A stretch of DNA of 64,000 nucleotides from Ruminococcaceae bacterium UBA7217 (GTDB lineage Bacteria; Bacillota; Clostridia; Oscillospirales; Acutalibacteraceae), in the NCBI GenBank assembly GCA_002490425.1, contig DKTZ01000043.1, positions 14,998 to 78,997 on the forward strand. The letters are read 5' to 3'. The notes under the pieces were generated by a model. That model did not search any database. It had not been told where the DNA came from and saw nothing but the letters and a program-made list of their open reading frames with translations. A program made the translations under genes and the position numbers. Numbering within the stretch: the stretch's first letter is position 1; each line of letters starts with the position of its first letter. Shown piece by piece: positions 27,106-35,278 of the stretch.

Positions 27106-28833
27106 ATGAAAAGCAGAAAAATGCTGTTTGCAATAGTTGCAATTTTTATTATGATTACGGTACTCTTTGCGGCATGCAAAAAGAAAAATGTCGAAGGTGC
27201 GGCTTATGTTACCGATGAAAACGGAGTTCAGCTGACAGACGTTAACGGTGAGCCTATCACAATTATTCCCGAGACATCGGTGGTTACGATTACTGACGGT
27301 AACGGCAATGTTGTTACAAATGCAAACGGTGAGCCTGAAACATCTATTTATTACAAGCCTCAGCAGGTTGTTGTTCCCGTTACAAATGAAAATCATGAGG
27401 CGGTTACAGGACCGAACGGTGAAATTTTGACCACAGTTATTTGGTTCCCTGCCGACCCTACTACAACAGCAATTGAAACAGTTACGGTAACTGATTCAAA
27501 CGGTAACCCTGTAACAACCCCCGAGGGCAACCCTGTAACAGAAACTACAATAGTTTCCGCCGCAAACAAGAGCTTTTTGAAAACAATAGGCGGAACAACA
27601 GGCTTTGACGAAGCAATAGCGATTGAACCTGCCTTGGACGGAGGTACTTTTGCGATAGTTTCCGGTACATCAAAGGACGGGCTGTTTGCCTCAATTTCAA
27701 ATACAAAGGATAATGCTTTTTCGATTTGCAAGCATGATGCTGAGGGTACGCTCGTATGGTCAAAAGCATTCGGCGGTGCATCAAGTGTTTCCGCACAGGA
27801 TATTTGCACAACGAGTGACGGCGGAATAGTAATTGTCGGTCAGACAAGAGCAAATGATTTTATGAGTGTACACGGCTCGGAATATGACGCATTTATTATG
27901 AAACTTGACAAAGACGGCAATGAGGTATTCAGAAAGCCTTGGGGCGGTACATCAAATGAAAATTTCTTCGGTGTAGAAGTGGCTCCCGACGGCAGTATTT
28001 ATGCCGCAGGTTTTGCATATTCACAGGACGGTGATACAGCGTCCCTTGCTATATCTGCAGGTGATGCACGTGCAGTTATAGTTAAATATGACTCAAACGG
28101 AAATGTATTAAAAACAGTAGGTGTATGCGGCTTCGGCGATTACTTTACAGATATTGATATCGCAAAGAACGGTGATGTTTTTGCAGTCGCTTCAATCAGT
28201 GCAAGCAGTACGCAGAACTTGTTTGAGAAAAGAGGACGCTCCGATGCAGCCGTTTTCAAATTTGACAAGGATTTAAATGTTAAATTTTCAAAATTGTTCG
28301 GCGGATCCGGAATAGACCGCTTTGAAGCAATAGCTACAACTGATGACGGAGGCTGTGTAATTGCAGGTGCTTCAACCTCAAGCAACGGCGATCTCGGTTC
28401 GGAATATGTTAAGAACAAGGGCGGAGAAGATGCGGTAATTGCAAAATTCTCAGGCTCAGGCAGTCTTCTGTTCGTGAAATCATTCTACGGTGACAAGAAT
28501 GAATCGTTCAAAGATGTCACAATAACGCCTCAGGGATACATTATTGCTGTGGGCGAATCACAGTCTGCAACGAGAGATTTCATAGCAGTAGGCAAGAACA
28601 AAGGCGGAAAAGATGCATTTGCCGTTAAATACGATGCAAACGGAAATCTTCAAGCTGCGGAAAAAGGCTTCTGCGGGTCAGCGGATGATTCTGCTTTGGC
28701 AGTTTGTGTAATGACAAACGGACAGGTTGTAATGGCAGGCAAGAGTACAAGCACAGATGAAGATTTCAGCGGTAAAAAGCCTGCAAGCGACGGAACAAAC
28801 AGCATTGCAGTTATTAAAACACTTTCATTTTAA
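27106..28833 (+). CDS. lipoprotein with DxNG-repeat stalk and beta-propeller-like domain
   Basis: 575-aa predicted surface lipoprotein. It has a signal peptide with lipobox LFAAC (Cys near residue 24). A low-complexity stalk (about 30-150) is built of imperfect T/S-D-x-N-G-x-x-V/L-T units. A domain of six or seven blade-like repeats (about 160-575) follows, each with a DGG/NG turn followed by a V-A-G-x-T/S strand (for example TSDGGIVIVGQT and TDDGGCVIAGAS). Delta-60/propeller-type domains show this pattern. ATG 27106 is chosen for CGGAGGG 9 nt upstream and the signal peptide. Function unknown. Confidence 0.8.
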   Translation: MKSRKMLFAIVAIFIMITVLFAACKKKNVEGAAYVTDENGVQLTDVNGEPITIIPETSVVTITDGNGNVVTNANGEPETSIYYKPQQVVVPVTNENHEAVTGPNGEILTTVIWFPADPTTTAIETVTVTDSNGNPVTTPEGNPVTETTIVSAANKSFLKTIGGTTGFDEAIAIEPALDGGTFAIVSGTSKDGLFASISNTKDNAFSICKHDAEGTLVWSKAFGGASSVSAQDICTTSDGGIVIVGQTRANDFMSVHGSEYDAFIMKLDKDGNEVFRKPWGGTSNENFFGVEVAPDGSIYAAGFAYSQDGDTASLAISAGDARAVIVKYDSNGNVLKTVGVCGFGDYFTDIDIAKNGDVFAVASISASSTQNLFEKRGRSDAAVFKFDKDLNVKFSKLFGGSGIDRFEAIATTDDGGCVIAGASTSSNGDLGSEYVKNKGGEDAVIAKFSGSGSLLFVKSFYGDKNESFKDVTITPQGYIIAVGESQSATRDFIAVGKNKGGKDAFAVKYDANGNLQAAEKGFCGSADDSALAVCVMTNGQVVMAGKSTSTDEDFSGKKPASDGTNSIAVIKTLSF

Positions 28834-28854
28834 TATTTTTAGAACGGTAGACTT

Positions 28855-29559
28855 ATGCTGACAGATTACGGAAAATTGCCAAAATCTTATAAAATTTTAT
28901 GGATAGCTCTTCGAACGGTTATTATCGCTTGGGGTATATTCGGGCTTTTTCACGGCTCGGTTGTTGAGTTCCTTGAAGCAATTTTTGCAGTAATATTTAC
29001 GCATCTTTGGGATTTTTTCCAAATTTTCGGTACACGTTCATTCATAATTGAGGTTTCGCCCGATTCGGCAACAGGACTTAATATTTTTATTTTTGTTGCC
29101 GTTTGCATCGGTTCAACCGTCAACAACAGAACGGATTTTGACCATATTGACATTTTGACTCATTTCATTGCGGGCCTTATTTCAGCCTATTTCGGCTATG
29201 ATCTTGCCAACATCATATTCCGTAAAAGGGGCTATTTAGGCCCTGCGGTTTCATCGTTCTTCTCGATTTGCTTTGCACAGTTTATTGCTGTCGGCTGGGA
29301 GATTTACGAGTTTTCTATGGACAGTATTTACGGAATGAATTTACAGCGCCGTGAAACAGGCGTTCTTGACACGATGACAGATTTTTGCATCTGTGCGGCA
29401 GGTTCTGTTATCGGAATGCTTTTGGTTGCATTTTTGCGCAACGGAATTATCGGCAAAAACAGGCAGAAAATCCGTGAAGAAAACCGTAAAAAAGAGGAAA
29501 TCAGGCTGTTAAAAGACCGTCTTTACGAAGACTATTTGAAAGGGGCAAAAAATGAGTAA
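28855..29559 (+). CDS. integral membrane protein, YjdF/DUF2238-like
   Basis: 234-aa protein with about five or six hydrophobic segments and a charged C-terminal tail (205-234). The pattern ILTHFIAGLISAYFGYDL, then AVGWEIYEFSMDSIYGMNLQ and a DTMTDFCICAAGSVIG segment, resembles the DUF2238/YjdF family (H near the second helix, WEIxEF, DTxxD). Function unknown. It lies between two lipoprotein genes with an 8-bp overlap to the second, so it probably works at the membrane with them. The ribosome site is weak. Confidence 0.72.
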   Translation: MLTDYGKLPKSYKILWIALRTVIIAWGIFGLFHGSVVEFLEAIFAVIFTHLWDFFQIFGTRSFIIEVSPDSATGLNIFIFVAVCIGSTVNNRTDFDHIDILTHFIAGLISAYFGYDLANIIFRKRGYLGPAVSSFFSICFAQFIAVGWEIYEFSMDSIYGMNLQRRETGVLDTMTDFCICAAGSVIGMLLVAFLRNGIIGKNRQKIREENRKKEEIRLLKDRLYEDYLKGAKNE

Positions 29560-30418
29560 AAAATTTATTTCATTATTTCTTGTCCTTATTGCTGTTTCTT
29601 TAACTTTTTTCGGCTGCGGAAAAAGCGAAACAGTTAAAATTAACGGAACAAAAATCGACAGTGAAGTTACTGCTTATTTTAAAAATACTGCTAAAGAGGG
29701 CGAGGATGTAAACCGCCTCATTGCAAGGTACGTTGCAATTAATTCCGAATTTAAAAATCATTCGCTTTCGGTTCCGAAAAGCACACGTGCATCTGTTTCT
29801 GCCGATGTAAATGACATTTGGCATATGTGGGGTAATTATTATCAAGGCTTGGGTATTTCCAAGGAAACAATTTATAAAATTGAACTGTCCAAGGCTTATG
29901 AAACTCTGCTTTTAGAGGAGTGCTACGGAGAAAACGGTGTTTATCCCGTGAGTGAAGAAGATATAAAGCAGTTCTTCCGTGAAAATTACGGTGCTATCCG
30001 CTTTGTTACAGGCTATCTTTTTGAGATGTCTGAAAACGGAACAATCGAAATGACAGATGAGCAAAAAAACAAGCTTACTGAAACTTTTACATCTGCCGCC
30101 GAATCGGTGAACAGCGGAACGGGAATTGAAGAAGCTGTTAAAATTTTGGGAACTGCGGAGCTTCACAGTACTGTTGTTAATTCCAAAGGTAATGATAATT
30201 TTCCTGACGGCTTTTGGGAAGAGGTTAAAAAAATAGAAATAAATAAGGCTGCGGCTATAAAAATAGGCAGTTATGTATTTTTGGTTCAGCGTGTAAGCGG
30301 CGAAGAGGGCGAATATGAGTGCTATTCACAGTATCGCTCAGACTGTCTTTATCAAATGAAAGGGGAGGAGTTTGAAAAGACGGTTGACTTCTGGACGGAG
30401 AATTATACCGTAAAGTAA
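29552..30418 (+). CDS. lipoprotein with PrsA/SurA-like N-terminal architecture
   Basis: 288-aa predicted lipoprotein: signal peptide with lipobox FFGC (Cys near residue 22), then VKINGTKIDSEV, reminiscent of the 'V-NG-I' strand that opens PrsA/SurA foldases, followed by helices. No parvulin PPIase core (no GGDLG or HILV motif) is seen, so it would be a chaperone-like rather than catalytic foldase, if that relation is real. It overlaps the upstream membrane-protein gene by 8 bp. An analogous but unrelated-looking lipoprotein is at 44858. Confidence 0.68.
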   Translation: MSKKFISLFLVLIAVSLTFFGCGKSETVKINGTKIDSEVTAYFKNTAKEGEDVNRLIARYVAINSEFKNHSLSVPKSTRASVSADVNDIWHMWGNYYQGLGISKETIYKIELSKAYETLLLEECYGENGVYPVSEEDIKQFFRENYGAIRFVTGYLFEMSENGTIEMTDEQKNKLTETFTSAAESVNSGTGIEEAVKILGTAELHSTVVNSKGNDNFPDGFWEEVKKIEINKAAAIKIGSYVFLVQRVSGEEGEYECYSQYRSDCLYQMKGEEFEKTVDFWTENYTVK

Positions 30419-30467
30419 AAGCTCATTACATAAATTTACGTTTATTGAATATATTTTTACATAAAAA

Positions 30468-30499
30468 CAACCCGAATGGATTTTGTACCGTTCGGGTTG
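30468..30499 (-). terminator. intrinsic terminator for prfB
   Basis: 12-bp stem CAACCCGAATGG / CCGTTCGGGTTG with an 8-nt loop. On the minus strand it is followed by a T-run. It may also end the converging lipoprotein operon less efficiently. Confidence 0.85.
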
Positions 30500-30518
30500 C
30501 TGTATTGTATTTATTCAA

Positions 30519-31637
30519 TTACTGCTCAAGCTTTTTCTGCGACTCCGCTTTAAGATAAGCGTTGATAAATCCGTCAAGGTCGCCGTCCATTACATTTGAA
30601 ATGTTGCCTGATTCAAAGCTCGTGCGGTTGTCCTTAACAAGCTGATATGGCATAAATACGTATGAGCGTATTTGGCTGCCCCATCCGATTTCTTTTTGGT
30701 CGCCCTTAATGTCGGATATTTTGTCAAGATGCTCACGCTCTTTAATTTCAATCAGCTTTGATTTAAGCATTGTCATACAAACCTCTCTGTTCTGGTGCTG
30801 ACTGCGCTCAACCTGACAGGAAACAACAATTCCCGTAGGAATGTGAGTAAGTCTAACGGCGGAAGAGGTTTTGTTAACCTTCTGACCGCCTGCGCCCGAA
30901 GACCTGTAAACGTCCATTTTAATGTCCTCAGGGGCAATTTCAACCTCAATTGTGTCGTCAATTTCGGGCATAACCTCAACTGAGGCAAATGACGTATGGC
31001 GTCTGCCCTCAGAGTCAAACGGAGAAACACGCACAAGGCGGTGAATACCCGTTTCGCTTTTCATATATCCGTATGCGTTTTCGCCCTCAATAAGGATACT
31101 TGCAGATTTAATTCCTGCCTCGTCGCCGTCAAGATAATCAAGCGTTGTAACCTTGTAGCCGTGACGCTCGCCCCAGCGGCAGTACATTCTGAAAAGCATC
31201 TGTGCCCAATCCTGCGCCTCTGTTCCGCCGGCTCCCGCGTGGAATGTGAGAATTGCATTTTTTGCGTCATATTCACCCGAAAGGAGTGTTGAAAGAGTCA
31301 TTGTTTCAAGGTCACTTTCAAATTTAACAACGCCGTCGGTACATTCCTCAATTAAGCTTTCGTCCTCTTCTTCATTTGCAAGCTCTATCATTACAAGCGT
31401 ATCGTCAAAATCTGCGCAGAGCTTTTCATAAACTGTAACTCTGTTTTTCAGAGCACTCTGTCTTTTAAGAACGACCTGCGACGCTTTAATATCGTCCCAA
31501 AAGCCGTTTTCTGCCGTTTTAGCATCAAGCTCGGCGATTTCATTTTTCATTTTTTCAAGACCTAAGGCGTCCGCAAGGTCACGCAGTGCGTCCTCGTGCC
31601 CTAAAAGTCTTAATCTTAATTCTTCATACTGAAGCAT
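30519..31637 (-). CDS. prfB: peptide chain release factor 2
   Basis: RF2 recognises UAA/UGA stops and triggers peptide release; 372 aa. SPF stop-recognition motif in RVSPFDSEGRRHTSFASVEV and the catalytic GGQ in SSGAGGQKVNKTSSAV are intact. Unlike most prfB genes it is one continuous frame: at the usual autoregulatory frameshift position (DALGLEKM, near residue 29) the DNA reads CTT GAA rather than CTT TGA. Expression is therefore not controlled by the classical +1 frameshift. The start at 31637 has AGAGAGGAC upstream. Confidence 0.96.
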   Translation of the reverse strand: MLQYEELRLRLLGHEDALRDLADALGLEKMKNEIAELDAKTAENGFWDDIKASQVVLKRQSALKNRVTVYEKLCADFDDTLVMIELANEEEDESLIEECTDGVVKFESDLETMTLSTLLSGEYDAKNAILTFHAGAGGTEAQDWAQMLFRMYCRWGERHGYKVTTLDYLDGDEAGIKSASILIEGENAYGYMKSETGIHRLVRVSPFDSEGRRHTSFASVEVMPEIDDTIEVEIAPEDIKMDVYRSSGAGGQKVNKTSSAVRLTHIPTGIVVSCQVERSQHQNREVCMTMLKSKLIEIKEREHLDKISDIKGDQKEIGWGSQIRSYVFMPYQLVKDNRTSFESGNISNVMDGDLDGFINAYLKAESQKKLEQ

Positions 31638-31765
31638 AAAAAGTCCTCTCTGTATATAAAAATATAAAAATCTAATACGAAAAATTCTTCACTTGTCCGT
31701 GTGTTTTTGCGTAATATGTATCAGTACCGCTCGGCAAAATTTTTGCGACGGTTTTAAGATATACG

Positions 31766-32650
31766 CTACGGTGCCGCAGAAGAAGACTCTGCGGTGCTGT
31801 TTTCTGTTACGGTCTCGGTTACGTTGTTCCCGTTCTCATCGGTTACATTTTCACCGTTTTCGTCGGTTACATTCTGCGTTGCAGGTGCGCTTGATTCTTT
31901 AGAGGCAGTATCTGCCTTATCAAGCAAATTACTGCTTTCAGTTGTAGCTGTGGCAGGAGTAAGCGTTGTTGCTGCTTCGGGAGTGGTCGTTGCCTGAATT
32001 GCGGAAATAAACTGTACGCCGTCCTGAACACGAAGTGTAACTTTTATGTATTTGTCGGGTTCTGGCTCAACCATTGACCCGTCAGCTCCCTGCTGCCAAG
32101 CCTCACCTGATATGAGCGCAACTGTAAGGATTATTTGACCGGAGCTTTCTTTTTTGTCAATAACCTTGGGCGTGTAAATCGGCACAATGCCCGTAATGGG
32201 GATTGTGTAGGTTTTAGCGTCTGCGTCATAAGTAAATGCATATTCATACCCTTCAACGGTTGCGTGAACGGGAGTAACCTCAGTTCCGAACAGCTTTTTA
32301 AATTGCTCGGTAACATCCGCCTCCGGAATTATTATTCCGCCCTCGCCGACAGAGTATGTGTCGGGGGAAATATCACTTTTCAGTATTGCCCAAACAGACA
32401 TTTCAATAAGCTCGGACATATCCGCCTTTGTAATATCGTCAAAGCCGCTGGGGTCAATAAGCACAACGGGAGTCAAAAGCTTGTTGTATTCGGTATAATC
32501 CTTATTTTTTGATGCTAAATTTTTAATGCCTGTGCCGATAAGAACAATTACTGTGGCAAGACCTACAAGGGCAAGTACAGTTACTGCAATTCCCACAGGA
32601 AAAGCAGCCTTATGAGTGCCTTTATGCTTTTTTGTTTCTTTGACAGCCAT
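31766..32650 (-). CDS. single-pass membrane protein with Thr/Ser-rich tail, unknown function
   Basis: 294 aa. A short basic cytoplasmic N terminus (KETKKHKGTHK), a transmembrane helix at about 18-42, an extracellular alpha/beta domain (about 50-205), then a low-complexity tail rich in T, S, A and E. The tail carries V-T-D-E-N-G repeats like the stalk of the lipoprotein at 27106. CAGGGGG precedes the ATG and a promoter lies upstream at 32748-32776. No domain recognised; likely an envelope protein. About 130 bp separates it from prfB. Confidence 0.75.
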   Translation of the reverse strand: MAVKETKKHKGTHKAAFPVGIAVTVLALVGLATVIVLIGTGIKNLASKNKDYTEYNKLLTPVVLIDPSGFDDITKADMSELIEMSVWAILKSDISPDTYSVGEGGIIIPEADVTEQFKKLFGTEVTPVHATVEGYEYAFTYDADAKTYTIPITGIVPIYTPKVIDKKESSGQIILTVALISGEAWQQGADGSMVEPEPDKYIKVTLRVQDGVQFISAIQATTTPEAATTLTPATATTESSNLLDKADTASKESSAPATQNVTDENGENVTDENGNNVTETVTENSTAESSSAAP

Positions 32651-32747
32651 TTTGAACCCCCTGACCGAGAAAAAATAACAGTTGCGGTAAAATGCAAGTG
32701 GAAAAACACAATCTGTTTAATACGCACATTTATACAATATTCATTAT

Positions 32748-32776
32748 ATTCTACCATACTATTATAATTATTGCAA
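32748..32776 (-). promoter_or_regulatory. promoter for gene 31766-32650
   Basis: Read on the minus strand: TTGCAA (32776-32771), 17-bp spacer, TAGAAT (32753-32748), about 100 bp before the start codon. Confidence 0.6.
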
Positions 32777-32799
32777 TAATTACGGATATTTTTTTCGGG

Positions 32800-32890
32800 G
32801 CGTATGCATTTGCAGGGAAGGTCTCCAAGGGGGTAGGGACATTGCGGATGCCAGGAGGACACTCGCAACCCGTCCGACATTCCGGACAGA
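32800..32890. other. GC-rich structured intergenic tract
   Basis: A GC-rich patch inside AT-rich DNA between hpf and gene 31766. Pairings seen: GGAC (32837-32840) with GTCC (32872-32875) enclosing TTGCG (32842-32846) with CGCAA (32864-32868). Alternatively GTCCG (32872-32876) can pair with CGGAC (32883-32887). The two folds are mutually exclusive. No plausible gene. It could be a repeat, a small RNA or a leader; the strand is undecided. Confidence 0.4.
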
Positions 32891-32909
32891 GAATTTTAGA
32901 ACAAAAAAA

Positions 32910-32930
32910 CAGGGGCAAAATGCCCCTGCC
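32910..32930 (-). terminator. intrinsic terminator for hpf
   Basis: Stem CAGGGGCA / TGCCCCTG with a short AAA loop, preceded by A7 on the plus strand, which is a T-run in the hpf direction. Confidence 0.85.
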
Positions 32931-32947
32931 GTAAACTTAATTTTATT

Positions 32948-33478
32948 TTATTCTTCTGTCGGCTCAATAAGTCCGTAGCCGCCGTCTGCTCTTTTGTAAA
33001 CTACGCAAATATCGTCTGTTTCGGCATTGCGGAACATATAAAACTGATGGCCGAGCATATTCATTTGAAGAATGGCCTCATCAGGTGTCTCGGGCTTTAA
33101 AACAACAGCTTTTCTGCGGACAAGCTCAAAATCGGTTTCCTCTTCCTCGGCTGAATCCGCAATAAATACTTCATCAAAGGACACATCACGCAGTCTTTTT
33201 GAGAGCCGTGTTTTATTTTTTCTTATCTGACGGATAAGCGAATCAACGCATTTGTCAAGTGCGTCCTCAAGGTCGTCGCTTCTTTCCTGTGCTCTGAAAA
33301 TCATACTGTTTTTAATAAGCGTGATTTCGCAGGACTTGGAATTTTTCTCAACAGAAGCAGTTACCTTCGCCGTTGCGTCAGGACCGAAAAATTTTTCAAC
33401 CTTAAGAAGCTTTTCTTCTGCCCTTTCTTTGAAACTATCTCTCGGCGTACATTTGCGCCCCGTGATTGTAATGTTCAC
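32948..33478 (-). CDS. hpf: ribosome hibernation promoting factor, long form
   Basis: 176 aa, the long HPF typical of Firmicutes, which dimerises 70S ribosomes into 100S particles in stationary phase. The N-terminal S30AE domain starts MNITITGRKCTPRDSFKERAEEKLLKVEKFF; a variable acidic linker (about 100-120) precedes the C-terminal dimerisation domain with FELVRRKAVVLKPETPDEAILQMNMLGHQFYMFRNAETDDICVVYKR. Start is GTG with AAAGGAG 9 nt upstream. An 11-bp inverted repeat overlaps the start of its transcript. Confidence 0.95.
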   Translation of the reverse strand: MNITITGRKCTPRDSFKERAEEKLLKVEKFFGPDATAKVTASVEKNSKSCEITLIKNSMIFRAQERSDDLEDALDKCVDSLIRQIRKNKTRLSKRLRDVSFDEVFIADSAEEEETDFELVRRKAVVLKPETPDEAILQMNMLGHQFYMFRNAETDDICVVYKRADGGYGLIEPTEE

Positions 33479-33498
33479 AACGACAACTCCTTTGTTTT

Positions 33499-33541
33499 CA
33501 ATTGAGCAATATGTCTTTTTCTTTTGCTCAATTGTATTATA
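33499..33541 (-). promoter_or_regulatory. -10 region and inverted repeat in front of hpf
   Basis: Minus strand TATAAT (33541-33536) is followed at once by an 11-bp inverted repeat, CAATTGAGCAA (33499-33509) / TTGCTCAATTG (33524-33534), at the predicted transcript start. It could be an operator or a 5' stem-loop controlling hpf. The -35 is weak. Confidence 0.55.
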
Positions 33542-33592
33542 TCACATTTATACATAAAAATAAAGGAGTTTTTTGTAATTTTTATAAAATAT

Positions 33593-34435
33593 TTACAAAA
33601 TTTTCATAATATGCCGTGTGACATGGCAGCCGACATTTACCGAAACGGGAAGTCCCGCAATGTGGGTGGCGCTTTTTTCGATATTTACTGCAAGCGCAGT
33701 TGTCTTTCCGCCGAAGCCTTGAGGTCCTACATTCGTTTCGTTTACCGCTTTGAGCATTTTTTCTTCAAGCTCGGCATAAAACGGGTCGGAATTTCGCATA
33801 GAAACATTTCTGCACAATGCTTTTTTTGAAAGATATGCGCATTGCTCAAAATCGCCTCCTATCCCTATGCCCAAAACCATAGGCGGGCAAGGGTTTCCGC
33901 CTGCCGTTTTGACAACATCTACCACAAAGCTTACAATGTCCTCAACCGTTGCGGACGGTGTAAACATCTTTATTTTGCTCATATTTTCACTGCCGAAGCC
34001 CTTGGGTGCAACGGTGAATTTAATTTTGTCTCCGTCTACTATTCTTGTGTGTATAACCGCAGGAGTATTATCGTTTGTATTAACACGTTTTAATGGGTCG
34101 ATCACAACAGATTTTCTTAAAAGTCCGTCTGTGTAGCCCTGACGGACGCCCTCATTGACTGCATCTTCAAATCCGCCGCCCACAATGTGCACACCCTGCC
34201 CGATTTCGGCAAAAATTACCGCCATACCTGTGTCCTGACAAATGGGAATATCAAGCTCCTTTGCACAGGTAAGGTTGTCGCAAATCGTTTTCATTATGCT
34301 TTTGGGAAGCTCGTTCTTTTCGCTTTCAAAGCCCTGTTCGATTTTTCCGCAAAGGTCATTCGGCAATATCTTATTAGCCGTAATGCACATTTCACGGATA
34401 AGTCCTGTTATTTCTTCTGCTTTAATTTCTCTCAT
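33593..34435 (-). CDS. fumarate hydratase class I / tartrate dehydratase alpha-subunit domain
   Basis: About 280-aa alpha subunit of a two-subunit [4Fe-4S] hydro-lyase (fumarase or L-tartrate dehydratase type). The three Fe-S cysteines are visible in PICQDTG, GGNPCPP and NVGCHVTRH. The ATG at 34435 is chosen for GAGGAAAAAG 7 nt upstream; the extra upstream codons run through a terminator hairpin. The catalytic beta subunit, which normally lies just downstream, is absent: hpf follows after 115 bp. It may be encoded elsewhere. Reaction most likely fumarate to malate. Confidence 0.88.
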   Translation of the reverse strand: MREIKAEEITGLIREMCITANKILPNDLCGKIEQGFESEKNELPKSIMKTICDNLTCAKELDIPICQDTGMAVIFAEIGQGVHIVGGGFEDAVNEGVRQGYTDGLLRKSVVIDPLKRVNTNDNTPAVIHTRIVDGDKIKFTVAPKGFGSENMSKIKMFTPSATVEDIVSFVVDVVKTAGGNPCPPMVLGIGIGGDFEQCAYLSKKALCRNVSMRNSDPFYAELEEKMLKAVNETNVGPQGFGGKTTALAVNIEKSATHIAGLPVSVNVGCHVTRHIMKIL

Positions 34436-34454
34436 TTCTTTTTCCTCAAAACAA

Positions 34455-34475
34455 AAGGGCAGAAAAACTGCCCTT
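34455..34475 (-). terminator. terminator/attenuator between the S1 gene and the fumarase gene
   Basis: Stem AAGGGCAG / CTGCCCTT with a 5-nt loop, followed on the minus strand by TTGTTTT. It sits 20 bp before the fumarase start codon, so it would limit read-through from the yabP operon. Confidence 0.7.
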
Positions 34476-34495
34476 AAATATTGCACGTTATTATT

Positions 34496-34924
34496 TTATT
34501 TGCGTCTGTTGCCGCCGCGTTTGTCAGTATTGCGCTTAAGGTCGCTGATTTTATCGTCGCTCTGAGCCTTAAAGCGTGCCATCATATCTTCAAATGACAT
34601 AGGCGTATTCGGATTTTGCTGAGGTGAGCCTTTCCAACCCTTGCCCGCATTGTCACGAGCTCTTGGCTTTCTCGGCTTCGGTTTATCTTCGGCTAATGCC
34701 TTTTTAATTGAAAAGCTGACCTTTCCGCTGTCACTGATTTCAATAACCTTGACCTTCACGCTGTCGCCGACAGCAAGTTTTTCCGAAATGTCACTGACAA
34801 ATTCGTTTGCAACCTCGGAAATATGTACCAAACCAACTGTTCCGTCGCTGAGCTTAACAAAAGCCCCGAATTTTGTAAGACCTGTTACTGCTCCCTCATA
34901 AACAGAACCGATTTCAACTGCCAT
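34496..34924 (-). CDS. S1 RNA-binding domain protein (YabR/GSP13-like)
   Basis: 142 aa. An N-terminal S1 domain (about 1-75; VEIGSVYEGAVTGLTKFGAFVKL, GLVHISEVA, KVKVIEIS) is followed by a basic, Arg/Lys/Gly-rich tail ending KRGGNRRK. B. subtilis YabR, in the same yabP-yabQ-divIC-yabR order, is the closest parallel and binds ribosomes/RNA. It lies last in the sporulation/division cluster before a terminator. Confidence 0.88.
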   Translation of the reverse strand: MAVEIGSVYEGAVTGLTKFGAFVKLSDGTVGLVHISEVANEFVSDISEKLAVGDSVKVKVIEISDSGKVSFSIKKALAEDKPKPRKPRARDNAGKGWKGSPQQNPNTPMSFEDMMARFKAQSDDKISDLKRNTDKRGGNRRK

Positions 34925-34969
34925 ATAAAATACCTAAATCCTTCCCCGAAAGGTTAATTATAAATAAAG

Positions 34970-35278
34970 TTATTTGCCGGGAGTTGTGTCATAGAAAACT
35001 TTTTCATTCGGATAGCCGTAGCCTTGCTTGCGAGCCTCTTGCTCAAGAAAATCGCTCTTATCATCACTTTCAAGAACTGATTTTAAATAATCGTTTTCAT
35101 TCTGTTGCTGTTCAAGCTCCTGCTGTTTTTGAGCCGCTTCCTGATTCTTTTCGCGAATTTCAAGCTGTTTGCTGACAATGGTTATTGTAAAGAAACCGAT
35201 AATTAGAATAAGACCCAAAATGAGAATAAAACTTCTTTTCGGCCTTTTCAGTTCCGTGCGGGAATTTTTAGTCCGCAT
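34970..35278 (-). CDS. divIC: septum formation initiator DivIC/FtsB-like
   Basis: 102-aa bitopic division protein: a basic cytoplasmic N terminus (RTKNSRTELKRPKRS), one transmembrane helix (about 15-37), then an extracellular Gln/Glu coiled coil (about 38-75) and the short conserved EQEARKQGYGYPNEKVFYDT motif of FtsB/DivIC proteins. It would recruit and stabilise FtsL/FtsQ at the divisome. The gene overlaps yabQ by 11 bp. Confidence 0.88.
   Translation of the reverse strand: MRTKNSRTELKRPKRSFILILGLILIIGFFTITIVSKQLEIREKNQEAAQKQQELEQQQNENDYLKSVLESDDKSDFLEQEARKQGYGYPNEKVFYDTTPGK

Noticed and set aside
32581..32880. A minus-strand open frame extending gene 31766 leader into the GC-rich tract.
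   Set aside because: It overlaps the promoter and the true start in another frame, and the product is Cys/Pro/Trp-rich and atypical.
34436..34486. A longer N terminus for the fumarase alpha subunit.
   Set aside because: It runs through the hairpin at 34455-34475, and the ATG at 34435 has a good ribosome site.
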